The translations under genes were made by a program, and so were the position numbers. The notes under the pieces are model-generated. The model did not search any database. It saw only the letters and a program-made list of their open reading frames with translations, and was not told the DNA's origin. This document shows positions 1 through 8,287 of a stretch of 42,061 bases of DNA, one piece after another; within the stretch, counting starts at the first letter, position 1, and every line of letters starts with the position of its first letter. The stretch lies in NCBI GenBank assembly GCA_027488595.1, contig JAIYBI010000305.1, forward strand, positions 1-42,061, read 5' to 3'. The DNA comes from Opitutaceae bacterium (GTDB lineage Bacteria; Verrucomicrobiota; Verrucomicrobiia; Opitutales; Opitutaceae).

Positions 1-1190
1 ACCACGCCCCAGTCCGACGTGAAGGGCAAATGGGAACTCTCCACCCCCGTCACCGCCAAAAACTTCTCCGCCGTCGCCTACTTTTTCGCCAAGGAAATCC
101 GCCGCACCCAAAACGTCCCCGTCGCCGTCTTCAACGACGCCTGGGGCGGCACGCCGGTCAAGACTTGGATGAACGTCGAAAGCCTCCGCTCCAGCTCCAG
201 CCCAGTCCTCGCCAAGACGCTCGCCGAGTGGGAAAAGGCCCTCGCCCAGCACCTCTCCGTCAAGGACAAGCCCGAGCTCATGACGGCCTACTACGCCGAC
301 ATGAAGGATTGGGAAACCAACGTGCAGCCGCGCATCAAAGCCGCCAAGGCCGCCGGCAAACCCGCCCCCGCTGACGCCCGCCCTGAGCCCGTTCAGCCCG
401 ATCCCATCGCCATGCCGTCCGCCTCGAAGCGCCCGTCCACCCCCACCATTTCCTACAACGCCATGATCGCCCCGCTCGCACCCTACGGCCTGCGCGGCTT
501 CCTCTGGTATCAGGGCGAGGCCGACGCCTCCCGTGGTCTCGAATACCGCGAACTCTTCCCCGCCCTCATCCAGGGCTGGCGCACCGTCTGGGGCCAGGGC
601 GACCTGCCTTTCCTCTTCGTGCAACTTCCCTCCAACGGCAAAGACACCGTGCCCGTCGCCGCCCAGTCCAACACCATCCCCTGGCTGCGCGAGGCCCAGG
701 CCCGCACCCTCGCCCTTCCCGCCACCGGCATGGCCGTCACCCTCGACATCGGCAATCCAGCCGATGTCCACCCTGACAACAAAATCCACACCGGCCAACG
801 CCTAGCCCTCGTCGCCCGCGAGACAGTTTACGGCGAAAAGATCACCGGCACCAGCCCGCTCTACCGCGACCACACCGTATCCGGCTCTTCAATACGCATC
901 CGCTTCACCAACACCGGCGGCGGTCTCGTGATCGGCGAGGCGCCCTGGCGACCGCCGGCGCCGAAGCCTGGCCGAAAGACAAACTCGTCGGTTTCTACAT
1001 CGCCGGCGAAGACAAGAAATGGGTCGAAGCCTCCGCCCGCATCGAGGGCGATGCCGTCATTGTCTCCGCCCCGTCCGTCGCCGCCCCAGTCGCCGTCCGC
1101 TACGGTTGGGCCAGCTCGCCGCCCGTAAATCTCTCCAACAAGGAGGGCCTCCCCGCCGCGCCTTTCCGCACCGACGACTGGCCCCGCTAA
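1..1190 (+). CDS. Sialate O-acetylesterase (SASA family), 5' cut by window edge and frameshifted
   Basis: This is a SASA/SGNH-type carbohydrate O-acetylesterase that would remove acetyl groups from sugars. The frame is open from base 1, so the real start and the N-terminal nucleophile Ser block lie outside the window. Family marks that remain are [22 protein letters not shown], the [10 protein letters not shown] block (about 502-531) and the catalytic D-V-H-P motif (Asp at 763, His at 769). After VIGEAP the first frame becomes Pro/Ser-rich junk. A frame offset by one carries the expected C-terminus ([19 protein letters not shown] and on) to a TAA at 1188-1190. The GH43 gene starts 8 nt later, so the two form an operon. 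It is either a recent pseudogene or an assembly error. In xylan-type clusters such enzymes deacetylate the polymer; the actual substrate is not known here. Confidence 0.85.
940..948 (+). other. Probable 1-base deletion (frameshift) in the esterase gene
   Basis: The upstream reading frame ends in ...GEAP at the CCC run at 943-945. Adding one C there gives [17 protein letters not shown] and joins the two halves of the esterase without a gap. The site is a short C homopolymer, which fits either a sequencing or assembly error or a genuine inactivating deletion. Confidence 0.75.
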
Positions 1191-1198
1191 AATCCGCC

Positions 1199-2821
1199 AT
1201 GCCCGCCACCCTCCGCAATCCCGTCCTCACCGGCTTCCACCCCGACCCGTCCATCTGCCGCGTCGGCGACGATTTCTACATCGCCACCTCCACGTTCGAG
1301 TGGTTCCCCGGCGTGCGCATCTACCACTCGCGCGACCTCGCGAACTGGCGGCTCGCCGGCTCCGCCCTCGATCGCGTTTCCCAGCTCGACATGCGCGGCT
1401 GCCAGAACTCCGCCGGCATCTGGGCCCCGTGCCTCACCCACGCCGACGGCAAGTTCTGGCTCATCTACACCAACGTCCGCCACCACGGCCACCCCATCGT
1501 CCACGACACCCCCAACTACCTCGTCACCGCCGACCGCATCGAGGGCCCCTGGAGCGAGCCCGTCTATCTCAACTCCAGCGGCTTCGATCCCAGCCTCTTC
1601 CACGACGACGACGGCCGCAAATACATCGTCCAGATGCAGACCGGCGAGGCCGCCACTCCGCGCCGCTTCGACGGCATCCTCCTCCAGGAATACGACCCCG
1701 TCACCGCCCGTCTCCTCGGCGATCCCGTCAACATCTGGGCCGGCTCTCCCATCGGCATCACCGAGGGCCCGCACCTCCTCAAAAAAGACGGCTGGTATTA
1801 CCTCATTACCGCCGAGGGCGGCACCTCCGTGCGCCACGCCGTGAGCGTCTGCCGCAGCCGCGATCTCCTCGGCCCTTACGAGATCCATCCGCAAAACCCC
1901 ATCCTCACCGCCTACCAAAAGGAACACCTCGCGATGTGGTCCACCGGCCACGGTTGCTTCGTGGACACGCCGCGCGGCGAGTGGTTCACCGTCCACCTCT
2001 GCCACCGCCCGCTCCAGCGCCCCGGACGCCTCGTGCTCGACCGCGAGGAGAATAAATCCGTCCCGCTCGGCCGCGAGACCGGCATCCAAAAACTCCGCTG
2101 GGACGCCGACGGCTGGCCCCGCCTCGCCAACGGCGACAACTCCCCGCGCGACACCGTCGAGGTTGATCTCCCCGCCCACCCCTGGCCCGCCGAGCCCGGC
2201 CGCGTTTCCTTCACCGGCCCCTCGCTCCCTCCCGTCTTCCAAACCCTGCGCGAACCGCCCGACGAATCGTGGCTAAGTTTCTCCCGCCGCCCCGGCGCAC
2301 TCAGCCTGCGCGGACGCGATTCGCTCGCCTCCACTTTCGACCAGAGCGTCGTCGCCCGCCGCCTCCAGCACCACCACGCCGCCGCCGAAACCGTTCTGCA
2401 CTTTTCCCCGCGCAACTTCAAACAAGCCGCCGGACTCATCACCTACTACGACCGTTTTCACTACCACTATTTCCGCGTCACCGCCGCCGGTCCCGGCCGC
2501 GCCAAGCTCGGCGTTTACACCTCGGCCTTCGACAAACTTTCCCGCCACGAGGTCGCCGAGTTCCCCGTCGAGATCGCCGCCGCCGGCCTCCGCCTCCGCA
2601 TGGAAATGCGCGGCGTCGAGCTGCGCTTCTCCTACGCACTCGGCACCTCTGCCGACGCCGCATGGCAAACGGTCGAACGCGTCTTCGAAGCCACGCTCTG
2701 CGGCGACTGGGCCTCTCCCCAAGGCGGCTTCACCGGCACCTTCTGGGGCGTGTGCTGCCAGGATCTCGCCACCCGTGACGCCTGGGCCGATTTCTCCGGC
2801 TTCGACTACCAACCACTCTGA
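1199..2821 (+). CDS. Glycoside hydrolase family 43 (beta-xylosidase / alpha-L-arabinofuranosidase type)
   Basis: This 540-residue inverting glycosidase has a five-bladed beta-propeller at about residues 5-310 and a C-terminal beta-sandwich at about 340-540, the layout of XynB-type GH43 enzymes. The three acidic residues are visible: base Asp16 in GFHPDPS, pKa-modulating Asp130 in SGFDPSLF, and acid Glu189 in ITEGPHLL. There is no signal peptide, so it probably acts inside the cell on imported oligosaccharides. The start at 1199 is chosen because NPVLTGFHPDPS must lie near the N-terminus in this family; the longer open frame upstream overlaps the esterase. No clear ribosome-binding site is visible. 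It follows the esterase by 8 nt and is probably co-transcribed. Xylosidase versus arabinofuranosidase activity cannot be decided from sequence. Confidence 0.93.
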   Translation: MPATLRNPVLTGFHPDPSICRVGDDFYIATSTFEWFPGVRIYHSRDLANWRLAGSALDRVSQLDMRGCQNSAGIWAPCLTHADGKFWLIYTNVRHHGHPIVHDTPNYLVTADRIEGPWSEPVYLNSSGFDPSLFHDDDGRKYIVQMQTGEAATPRRFDGILLQEYDPVTARLLGDPVNIWAGSPIGITEGPHLLKKDGWYYLITAEGGTSVRHAVSVCRSRDLLGPYEIHPQNPILTAYQKEHLAMWSTGHGCFVDTPRGEWFTVHLCHRPLQRPGRLVLDREENKSVPLGRETGIQKLRWDADGWPRLANGDNSPRDTVEVDLPAHPWPAEPGRVSFTGPSLPPVFQTLREPPDESWLSFSRRPGALSLRGRDSLASTFDQSVVARRLQHHHAAAETVLHFSPRNFKQAAGLITYYDRFHYHYFRVTAAGPGRAKLGVYTSAFDKLSRHEVAEFPVEIAAAGLRLRMEMRGVELRFSYALGTSADAAWQTVERVFEATLCGDWASPQGGFTGTFWGVCCQDLATRDAWADFSGFDYQPL

Positions 2822-2890
2822 CGCGCAGCCTTTCTGGATGCCCGGACGCGCCTGCAGACTCCCAACGCGCCCTTCTCACCAAGCTTGCCA

Positions 2891-2913
2891 AAAGGAAGCA
2901 AAATGCTTCCTTT
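2891..2913 (+). promoter_or_regulatory. Perfect 10-bp inverted repeat before the toxin-antitoxin operon
   Basis: AAAGGAAGCA (2891-2900) and TGCTTCCTTT (2904-2913) are perfect reverse complements separated by AAA. The repeat ends 8 nt before the antitoxin ATG, where antitoxins of this type usually bind to repress their own operon. The right arm also carries pyrimidines that could mimic a weak terminator for the GH43 transcript, so both readings are possible. Confidence 0.55.
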
Positions 2914-2921
2914 CTCTCACC

Positions 2922-3203
2922 ATGCCGACGCTCGTCATCAAATCAGTCCCCGCCAAGCTCCACGCCCGGCTCAAACGCACCGCCGCGTCCCATCGCCGCT
3001 CGCTCACGCAGGAGACCATGCACCTCCTCGAAAAAGCCCTCGCCGCCGAGGACGCCGCCCCGCCGCCCGCTCCGCGCATCGGTCCGTCCTACTGGGCCAC
3101 CCGTCCGCTCCAGCCGGCCTATGCGTCCGCCCTCGCCGCCGGGGCGTTTTCCGATGGTGAGGATTCCACCGCCGCCGTGTCCGCCGGGCGCGACGAACGA
3201 TGA
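2922..3203 (+). CDS. Ribbon-helix-helix antitoxin (FitA/VapB-like)
   Basis: This 93-residue protein would neutralise the PIN-domain toxin encoded immediately downstream and repress the operon. Residues 1-43 look like an Arc/FitA-type ribbon-helix-helix domain: a beta strand (TLVIKSVP), a helix (LHARLKRTAASH), an RSLTQE turn, and a second helix ending in LLEKAL. The rest is Pro/Ala-rich and probably wraps the toxin, as is usual in these pairs. The ATG at 2922 is chosen because the domain begins there; the longer open frame would add unrelated residues. Its last four bases overlap the toxin start (ATGA at 3200-3203), so translation is probably coupled. The family is assigned by motif, and I cannot separate VapB from FitA or Phd types with full certainty. 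Confidence 0.8.
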   Translation: MPTLVIKSVPAKLHARLKRTAASHRRSLTQETMHLLEKALAAEDAAPPPAPRIGPSYWATRPLQPAYASALAAGAFSDGEDSTAAVSAGRDER

Positions 3204-3643
3204 TCGCCGCTTACTTCGACACCGCTTACCTGCTTAAGCTCTACCGCCCCGAGCCGGGCTCCGAAGCCGTGCGCACCCTCGCCGCCAAAGCAGACGTGCT
3301 TGTCTGCTCCCTTCACGGTAGGGCCGAACTCATCGCCGCCGCCCACCGCAAAGTCCGCGAAGGCACCGCCACCCGAGCCCATGTGGACGCGCTCCTCGCC
3401 CAGGTCGCCGCCGACCGCGCGGCGGGTGCCCTCGACTGGCTGCCCATCACCGAGGCCCACCTTGACCGGGTGACAGCCGCCTTTCGCCGCGCCCCCTCCA
3501 CCGTCTATCTCCGCGCCGCCGACGCCCTCCACCTCGCCAGCGCCGCCGAGGCGGGCTTCGTCGAGATCTACTCCAACGACCGCCACCTCCTTGCCGCCGC
3601 CCCGCTCTTCGGCCTGCGCGGCCTCGACGTGATCGGACCTTAA
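3200..3643 (+). CDS. vapC: PIN-domain toxin ribonuclease (VapC family)
   Basis: This 147-residue PIN domain would be a Mg-dependent endoribonuclease that stops growth when its antitoxin is lost. The acidic metal-binding residues of the family are in place: Asp7 (AAYFDTAYL), Glu43 (GRAELIAAA), Asp108 (AADALHLASA) and Asp127 (SNDRHLLAA). The length is normal for VapC and the active site looks intact, so the gene appears functional. It overlaps the antitoxin by 4 bases. The pair sits between two polysaccharide-degrading enzymes on the same strand and probably inserted into the cluster. The RNA target cannot be told from sequence. Confidence 0.9.
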   Translation: MIAAYFDTAYLLKLYRPEPGSEAVRTLAAKADVLVCSLHGRAELIAAAHRKVREGTATRAHVDALLAQVAADRAAGALDWLPITEAHLDRVTAAFRRAPSTVYLRAADALHLASAAEAGFVEIYSNDRHLLAAAPLFGLRGLDVIGP

Positions 3644-3677
3644 TCACCCCTCCCACCGCGCAGCCCGGTTGATTTGC

Positions 3678-3732
3678 CATAGTTTGCGCAGGTTTAACTC
3701 GTTTAGCCGCTCGGTCTGTGGGCATAGTTTGC
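3678..3732 (+). promoter_or_regulatory. Candidate operator region before the lyase: direct repeat plus imperfect palindrome
   Basis: CATAGTTTGC occurs twice, at 3678-3687 and 3723-3732, 45 nt apart. Between the copies is an imperfect palindrome at 3691-3708 (GGTTTAACTCGTTTAGCC, six of nine base pairs match). This 190-base gap is the only room for a promoter of the lyase gene. The downstream LacI-family regulator is a natural candidate to bind here, but LacI sites usually centre on CG and this one does not clearly do so. No confident -35/-10 pair was found. Confidence 0.3.
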
Positions 3733-3833
3733 CGTCAAATTGTCGCGTGCCTTCCACCCTGCGGACGGCCTGACCTTGCCCTCAATCGCACGATTCCAGT
3801 GCCGCTTTCCCGGCAGCGTTTACCCTCCGATTT

Positions 3834-6800
3834 ATGCTCCCCATGAAACCCCTTCTCTTCGCCCTCGCCTGTCTTGGTTTTGTATCCATAATCCAAGCAC
3901 AGACGCCGCAGCCACCCGTCTCTCCGCCCCCGCCGCCAGACCAGGGCCTGCCCTACACGCGTTCCGCCCGCACCGCCGCGCTCGCCAAACTCGGCGACCG
4001 TATCGCCGTCTTCGCCGGCAGCCGCTACGGCTACGTGCAGGGCCTCAAAACCCGTCTCGATCCCGCGCAGCTCCGCTCCGGCGAGGCCGTCCTTTCGCCC
4101 GAAGGCGCCGTTCTCGTGCCCGCCGCCTTCGCTGCCGCGCTCGACCTCGGCCCGCTCTCGCCGCCGCCCGCGCCCGACGGCCTCGGCGACCGCTGGGTTT
4201 ACGACCTCGGCCTCAAGCCCGCCCCCGCCTCCGCTCCGGCCGTCGTCAATCTCGCCGGCCTCGCACGCGCGAAGGGCCTCGTCGTCTCGCAACACCCGCG
4301 CGGCCTGCTCGTCGTCGGCCGCACCGCCCTGACGTTTTCCGAAAACGAATCCGCCCTGCTCGACAGCGTCATCACCCTCTTCGATACGCCGGAGAAATTC
4401 GCCGACCCCGACATCGCCACCCGCCACCTCCCCGCCCTCGCCGCCCAAGGCAAGTGGACCGACCACGTCAAGGTCAGCCCCGAACAGCTCGCCCTCCTCA
4501 ACGGCCCGGCCACCGACTGGCCCGGCGTGCCGCGCTCCGCCTACGACGAATCCGGCATCGCCCGTTCCGTCTTCGGCTCGCCCGTCCCCCCTCCCGGCGT
4601 TTACCCGCGCGTCCTCCTCAGCCCCGAGGACATCCCCGCCTTCGCCGCCCGCGTCAAAAACTCCACCGTCGGCCGGATGTCGCTCATCGAGATGGAAAAC
4701 CTTTTCGCCCGCTCGTGGTGGGACCCCAAGACCAGCGACGGCCGCGTTTTCGAAAAACTCTCCACTGGCGATCTCGCCGGCCTCGAATGGGACGTCCCCG
4801 CCGGCCGCCCCGCCTTCACCGCACCCCACACTTTCAAGGGCCAGAAACCCGGCATCACCAACTCCCACATTCCCTACGTGCCCGACTGCCTCGTCGCCAT
4901 GGCGCTCTACGCCCTCGTGCAGGACGACGACGTCCTCGGCCGCCGCGTCGCCACCGCCTTCGCCAACTACCAGCTCCTGCGCGAGCCCCTGCTCGACGCC
5001 TTCCTCGCCGTCAGTGACTCCGAGTTCGCCTCCTCGATCATCCTGCCCGACGGCTCCGTCGTCCCTTCCAACGGCGCCGGCGCCGCCACCCACTGGCGCA
5101 ACATCCACGGCATCGTGGGCAACACCACCCTCGGCCCGGGCCTCGATCTCGCCGGCCGCTGGATGACTCCCGCACAAAAAGAAATCCTCCGCCGCGTCAT
5201 CGCCAAGGCCACCTACGGCCGCCGCTCCTACGGCCAGGACGGCCCCGTGCGTTTCCGCGATGTCAACTGGATGACTTGGGACACTCCTCACTTCCTTGCC
5301 CTCACCGCCATCGAGGGCCTGCCCGGCTTCGACGCCGAGGGCTGGGCCGCCGGTGCCGAGAGCCTCCGGACCGTCTGCGACTGGGGCATTGATCCCGCCG
5401 GCGTCGTCTTCGAGTCCAACGGCAAAAGCCCCGGCTCCTTCGGCGCCTACTTCATGTCGCTCGTCGCCCTCGCCCGCCGCGGCGACAACCTCTTCGCCCA
5501 TCCCCACCTCCGCCGCCTGCCCGAGGGCCAGGTCCAGATGACGTCCCCCAACGGCCGCACCATCGTCAACAGCGGCACCCAATACGTCCCCTACAGCCGA
5601 CAGCACCTCTCCCCCGGCTTCCTCCTCCAGCTCAAATCCGTCTATCCGCAAAACCGCGCCATTGACTATCTGCTCACCCAGGCCGCCGCCCAGCGCGCCA
5701 CCGGCCCCGGCTCCCCGCCCGCCCCCGACGCCGCCCCCATCGTGCCCGTCGCCGGCCCCTTCAACGCCGACGCCTACCGCGCCTCCCTGGCCAAAATGAG
5801 CCGCGTGCGCCTGCCCAGCCTCACTTACCCGGGCTTCGTCCGAAACGTCCTCTTCGACTCCGACCACACGCCCGCCACCCGAGCCGACACCGGCCTCCCG
5901 CTCGATTTCTCCACGCCCGTCCACGGCGTGTTCTCCGCCTACTCCGACACCTCGCCCGACGCCGCCTGGATCAACCTCCTCGTCCGCCCCAACCACTACC
6001 TCGGCGCCGGCCACCACCACGCCGACGCCGGCATGTTCCACTTCTCCGCCCTCGGCATAGATTGGATCACCGAGTCCGCCTTCCCCGAAAACTACTCGGG
6101 CAACTACCACAACCTCGTCCAGGTGGACGGCCTCTCCCAGGCCCAGCCCATCCCCGGCGTCATCAACGGCTACAACGCCGCCGCCACCTGGCTCGGCTCC
6201 ACCTCCACCCCCACCCTTTCCACCGCCGCCGCCGATCTCACCTACGCCTATTCCTGGCGCTGGAATACCCAGCCTCCCGCCGTTTGGTCCGCCGAGACCC
6301 GCGCCCTCGGCTGGGAGATGGATCCCTCGCCCGGGATCGCCCGCATCTTCGCCGGCACCGCCCGCTACAAACTCCGCCCGTGGTGGGGCAACTACGCCCA
6401 GTCCAATTTCATCGCCACCAGCCGCGCTCCTTTCAACCCCATGGAGCGCGTCCTCCGCCGCGTCGCTCTCGCCCGCGGCCCGCGCCCCGTCGCCTTCGTC
6501 ATGGACGACGTCAAAAAAGACGACACCGTGCGCCATTACCAGTGGACCGCCATGCTCGGCGGCGGCGTGGTCCGCGCCGAGCTTCCCGGCCTGCCCGCCC
6601 GCGCCATCGCCCTTGCCCATGCCGGCCCCGACCACGACTTCACCAAGTCCGACATCGCCCCCGCCCGAGTCCCCTCCGCCGGCGAGCCGCTGCTTCTCGT
6701 GTATTCGCTCGAAGACTACAATCCCGCTCCGGCCGCCGCCGCGTCCGCGCCCGGCTTCGCCATCCAGCGCGTCTCGGCCGTGCGCAACCGCGCCGGAAAC

Positions 6801-6953
6801 CTGGGCTACAGCGACCAGCTTTCCCTCTCCCGCCACGCCGCCGGCACCGTTTTCCGAATCGCCCTTGTGCCTCACCGCGCCGGCGACCCGCTCCCTTCGG
6901 AAAAGGAGCTCGCCGCACTCTTCGCCACGCTACCCGACCTTGCGTCCAGATAA
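3834..6953 (+). CDS. Exported heparinase II/III-like polysaccharide lyase
   Basis: This 1039-residue protein has a signal peptide (basic KPLLF, a hydrophobic stretch, cleavage near IIQAQ at about residue 23). A second in-frame ATG at 3843 is an equally good start. Residues about 65-185 have two VP- and Gly-rich segments weakly like a copper-amine-oxidase N-terminal domain. A PRVLLSPEDIPAF segment then opens an alpha/alpha toroid at about 255-620. The C-terminal beta-sandwich carries the heparinase II/III signature GHHHADAGMFHFSALGIDW (His727-729, Asp731) followed by NYHNLVQVDG. Such lyases cut uronic-acid polymers by beta-elimination in the periplasm or outside the cell. The catalytic Tyr/His of the toroid could not be assigned. 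Alginate, heparinoid or another uronate polymer are all possible. A LacI-type regulator lies 91 nt downstream on the same strand. Confidence 0.8.
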   Translation: MLPMKPLLFALACLGFVSIIQAQTPQPPVSPPPPPDQGLPYTRSARTAALAKLGDRIAVFAGSRYGYVQGLKTRLDPAQLRSGEAVLSPEGAVLVPAAFAAALDLGPLSPPPAPDGLGDRWVYDLGLKPAPASAPAVVNLAGLARAKGLVVSQHPRGLLVVGRTALTFSENESALLDSVITLFDTPEKFADPDIATRHLPALAAQGKWTDHVKVSPEQLALLNGPATDWPGVPRSAYDESGIARSVFGSPVPPPGVYPRVLLSPEDIPAFAARVKNSTVGRMSLIEMENLFARSWWDPKTSDGRVFEKLSTGDLAGLEWDVPAGRPAFTAPHTFKGQKPGITNSHIPYVPDCLVAMALYALVQDDDVLGRRVATAFANYQLLREPLLDAFLAVSDSEFASSIILPDGSVVPSNGAGAATHWRNIHGIVGNTTLGPGLDLAGRWMTPAQKEILRRVIAKATYGRRSYGQDGPVRFRDVNWMTWDTPHFLALTAIEGLPGFDAEGWAAGAESLRTVCDWGIDPAGVVFESNGKSPGSFGAYFMSLVALARRGDNLFAHPHLRRLPEGQVQMTSPNGRTIVNSGTQYVPYSRQHLSPGFLLQLKSVYPQNRAIDYLLTQAAAQRATGPGSPPAPDAAPIVPVAGPFNADAYRASLAKMSRVRLPSLTYPGFVRNVLFDSDHTPATRADTGLPLDFSTPVHGVFSAYSDTSPDAAWINLLVRPNHYLGAGHHHADAGMFHFSALGIDWITESAFPENYSGNYHNLVQVDGLSQAQPIPGVINGYNAAATWLGSTSTPTLSTAAADLTYAYSWRWNTQPPAVWSAETRALGWEMDPSPGIARIFAGTARYKLRPWWGNYAQSNFIATSRAPFNPMERVLRRVALARGPRPVAFVMDDVKKDDTVRHYQWTAMLGGGVVRAELPGLPARAIALAHAGPDHDFTKSDIAPARVPSAGEPLLLVYSLEDYNPAPAAAASAPGFAIQRVSAVRNRAGNLGYSDQLSLSRHAAGTVFRIALVPHRAGDPLPSEKELAALFATLPDLASR

Positions 6954-7030
6954 ATCCCGCCCGCCCGCTTCCGCCGCGACCCTCGCCCTCACGCGGCTCG
7001 ACAGCGGCGTTGCGATCCCCACACTTTTGC

Positions 7031-7040
7031 GAAAATTTTC
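7031..7040 (+). promoter_or_regulatory. Short palindrome just upstream of the LacI-family gene
   Basis: GAAAATTTTC is a perfect 10-bp palindrome ending 4 nt before the regulator's ATG. It overlaps the place where a ribosome-binding site would be and could be an autoregulatory site. Its short AT-rich form could also be chance. Confidence 0.25.
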
Positions 7041-7044
7041 CATC

Positions 7045-8133
7045 ATGCCGCGCCGCCCAAAATCCGAATCGCAAACCGCCACTTCGAATATCAACCTCGA
7101 AACCATTGCGAGCGCTCTGGGCGTCGCCGTATCAACGGTTTCCCGCGCGCTCAACAACCACCCCGGCATCCACCCGACCACCCGCCTGCGCATCCAGACC
7201 GAGGCCGCGCGTCTGGGCTACGCGGTCAAACGGCGCGGCGAGGAAAACGCCGCGGCCAACCCCTCGCGCAAGATCCGCCACCTTCTCACGCTCGCCCAGA
7301 CCATCAACCACGCCAGCCAGCAGGGCTACCTCACCGGCATCAGCCGGGCAGCCCAGGCCAACGATGTCGGCGTGTTCTCCCACCACTGCACCGCCGAGAA
7401 CGCCGCCTTGATTCTCGAACCCGCCCGCCAGCCCGCCGCACTGAAAATCCCGGACCTTACCGGCGTGATTTTTATCCATCGCTGGCCGGAGGCGGTCGTC
7501 GCCCGCATCGCGGAAACCCGCCCCTGCGTCTCCCTGATCCATCGCTACCCGGGCCTGCCGGTGGATATGGTCGGCATAGACGACGAGAGTAACATCGCCA
7601 TGCTGGTGGCCCACCTGCGCGCCCGCGGGCACAAACGCATCGGTTTTTTCGGCTACGAAAAATCCTACAGTTGGGCCTGCTCCCGCTTCGCCGCCTACGT
7701 GGGTGCACTCGCCGCCGCCGGACTCGACTACAATCCCGCCGATGTCCTGCCCGTTTCGATCGAGGAGGCCAGCGCTCACCAGCCGCCGGACCTGCGCGGT
7801 TCCCTGCCTGCCATTCGGGCGCGGCTCAAGGCCGGCGTGAGCGCCTGGATAAGCTCCAGCTTCGTGCTCGCACAAGGTCTCTGCCTCACCCTGCGCGCCG
7901 CCGGGCTCGCTGTGCCGGGCGACGTTTCCGTCACTGGTTGCCATGGAGCCGCGCGCACCATGCAGCCGGGCGTGCCTCATCCGACCTCGGTCGAAACCAA
8001 CGATGAGGAGATCGGCGCCGCCTCAGTCTATTTGCTCACGCAACGGGCCCTCCGCGCGGTGCCCGCACCCACGGTTCTTTTGCTGCCGGGCTATATCGTT
8101 CAGGGCGATTCCACGAGCGCGCTCCCGACGTAA
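7045..8133 (+). CDS. LacI-family transcriptional regulator
   Basis: This 362-residue repressor or activator has an N-terminal LacI helix-turn-helix (about residues 16-65: INLETIASALGVAVSTVSRA, then a hinge helix ending in AARLGYAVKRR). A periplasmic-binding-protein-like sensor domain follows at about 75-362 (VDMVGIDDESN, RGHKRIGFFGYE, VPGDVSVTGC). LacI members linked to glycan clusters usually sense a sugar released by the enzymes they control. Here the likely targets are the upstream lyase and the GH43/esterase genes. The start at 7045 is set by the helix-turn-helix; the open frame upstream overlaps the lyase in another frame. A short palindrome directly precedes it. The ligand cannot be inferred. 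Confidence 0.93.
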   Translation: MPRRPKSESQTATSNINLETIASALGVAVSTVSRALNNHPGIHPTTRLRIQTEAARLGYAVKRRGEENAAANPSRKIRHLLTLAQTINHASQQGYLTGISRAAQANDVGVFSHHCTAENAALILEPARQPAALKIPDLTGVIFIHRWPEAVVARIAETRPCVSLIHRYPGLPVDMVGIDDESNIAMLVAHLRARGHKRIGFFGYEKSYSWACSRFAAYVGALAAAGLDYNPADVLPVSIEEASAHQPPDLRGSLPAIRARLKAGVSAWISSSFVLAQGLCLTLRAAGLAVPGDVSVTGCHGAARTMQPGVPHPTSVETNDEEIGAASVYLLTQRALRAVPAPTVLLLPGYIVQGDSTSALPT

Positions 8134-8217
8134 ATCTCGGGCTTGGAAAGCCTGTCCCGCAAACAGAGGTGTAATCGTCTTCGCACCTCAAAACCGGTCC
8201 GCTCGTTCGGTCCGTGA

Positions 8218-8240
8218 ACCGCACGCATCTCGCGTGCGGT
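8218..8240. terminator. Hairpin between convergent LacI-family and DAHP synthase genes
   Basis: ACCGCACGC (8218-8226) and GCGTGCGGT (8232-8240) form a perfect 9-bp stem with loop ATCTC. It lies 85 nt past the LacI-family stop and 48 nt past the DAHP synthase stop on the other strand. No T-run follows on either side, so it may be a factor-dependent terminator or a REP-like hairpin. Confidence 0.5.
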
Positions 8241-8287
8241 CTTGGGCCTCTCACCCGGCACGGTTCGCCCCCGGAGTGCCGCTCCGC

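Noticed and set aside
1187-2242. Minus-strand open frame opposite the GH43 gene
   Set aside because: Low-complexity Gly/Ala/Val/Glu sequence without motifs; GH43 catalytic residues are on the plus strand.
2822-3643. Toxin-antitoxin pair as part of a mobile element or defence island
   Set aside because: No transposase, integrase, direct-repeat boundaries or defence genes are visible around it; a simple inserted or resident TA pair is enough.
3735-6875. Very long open frame on the minus strand opposite the heparinase-like lyase
   Set aside because: It is a Gly/Ala/Glu-rich mirror of a GC-rich gene with strong third-position bias. It has no motifs, and the plus-strand frame has a signal peptide and lyase signature.
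8170-8194. Possible GAGGTG/CACCTC hairpin after the LacI-family gene
   Set aside because: Stem of six with a 12-base loop and no T-run; the nearby 9-bp stem at 8218-8240 is a much better candidate.
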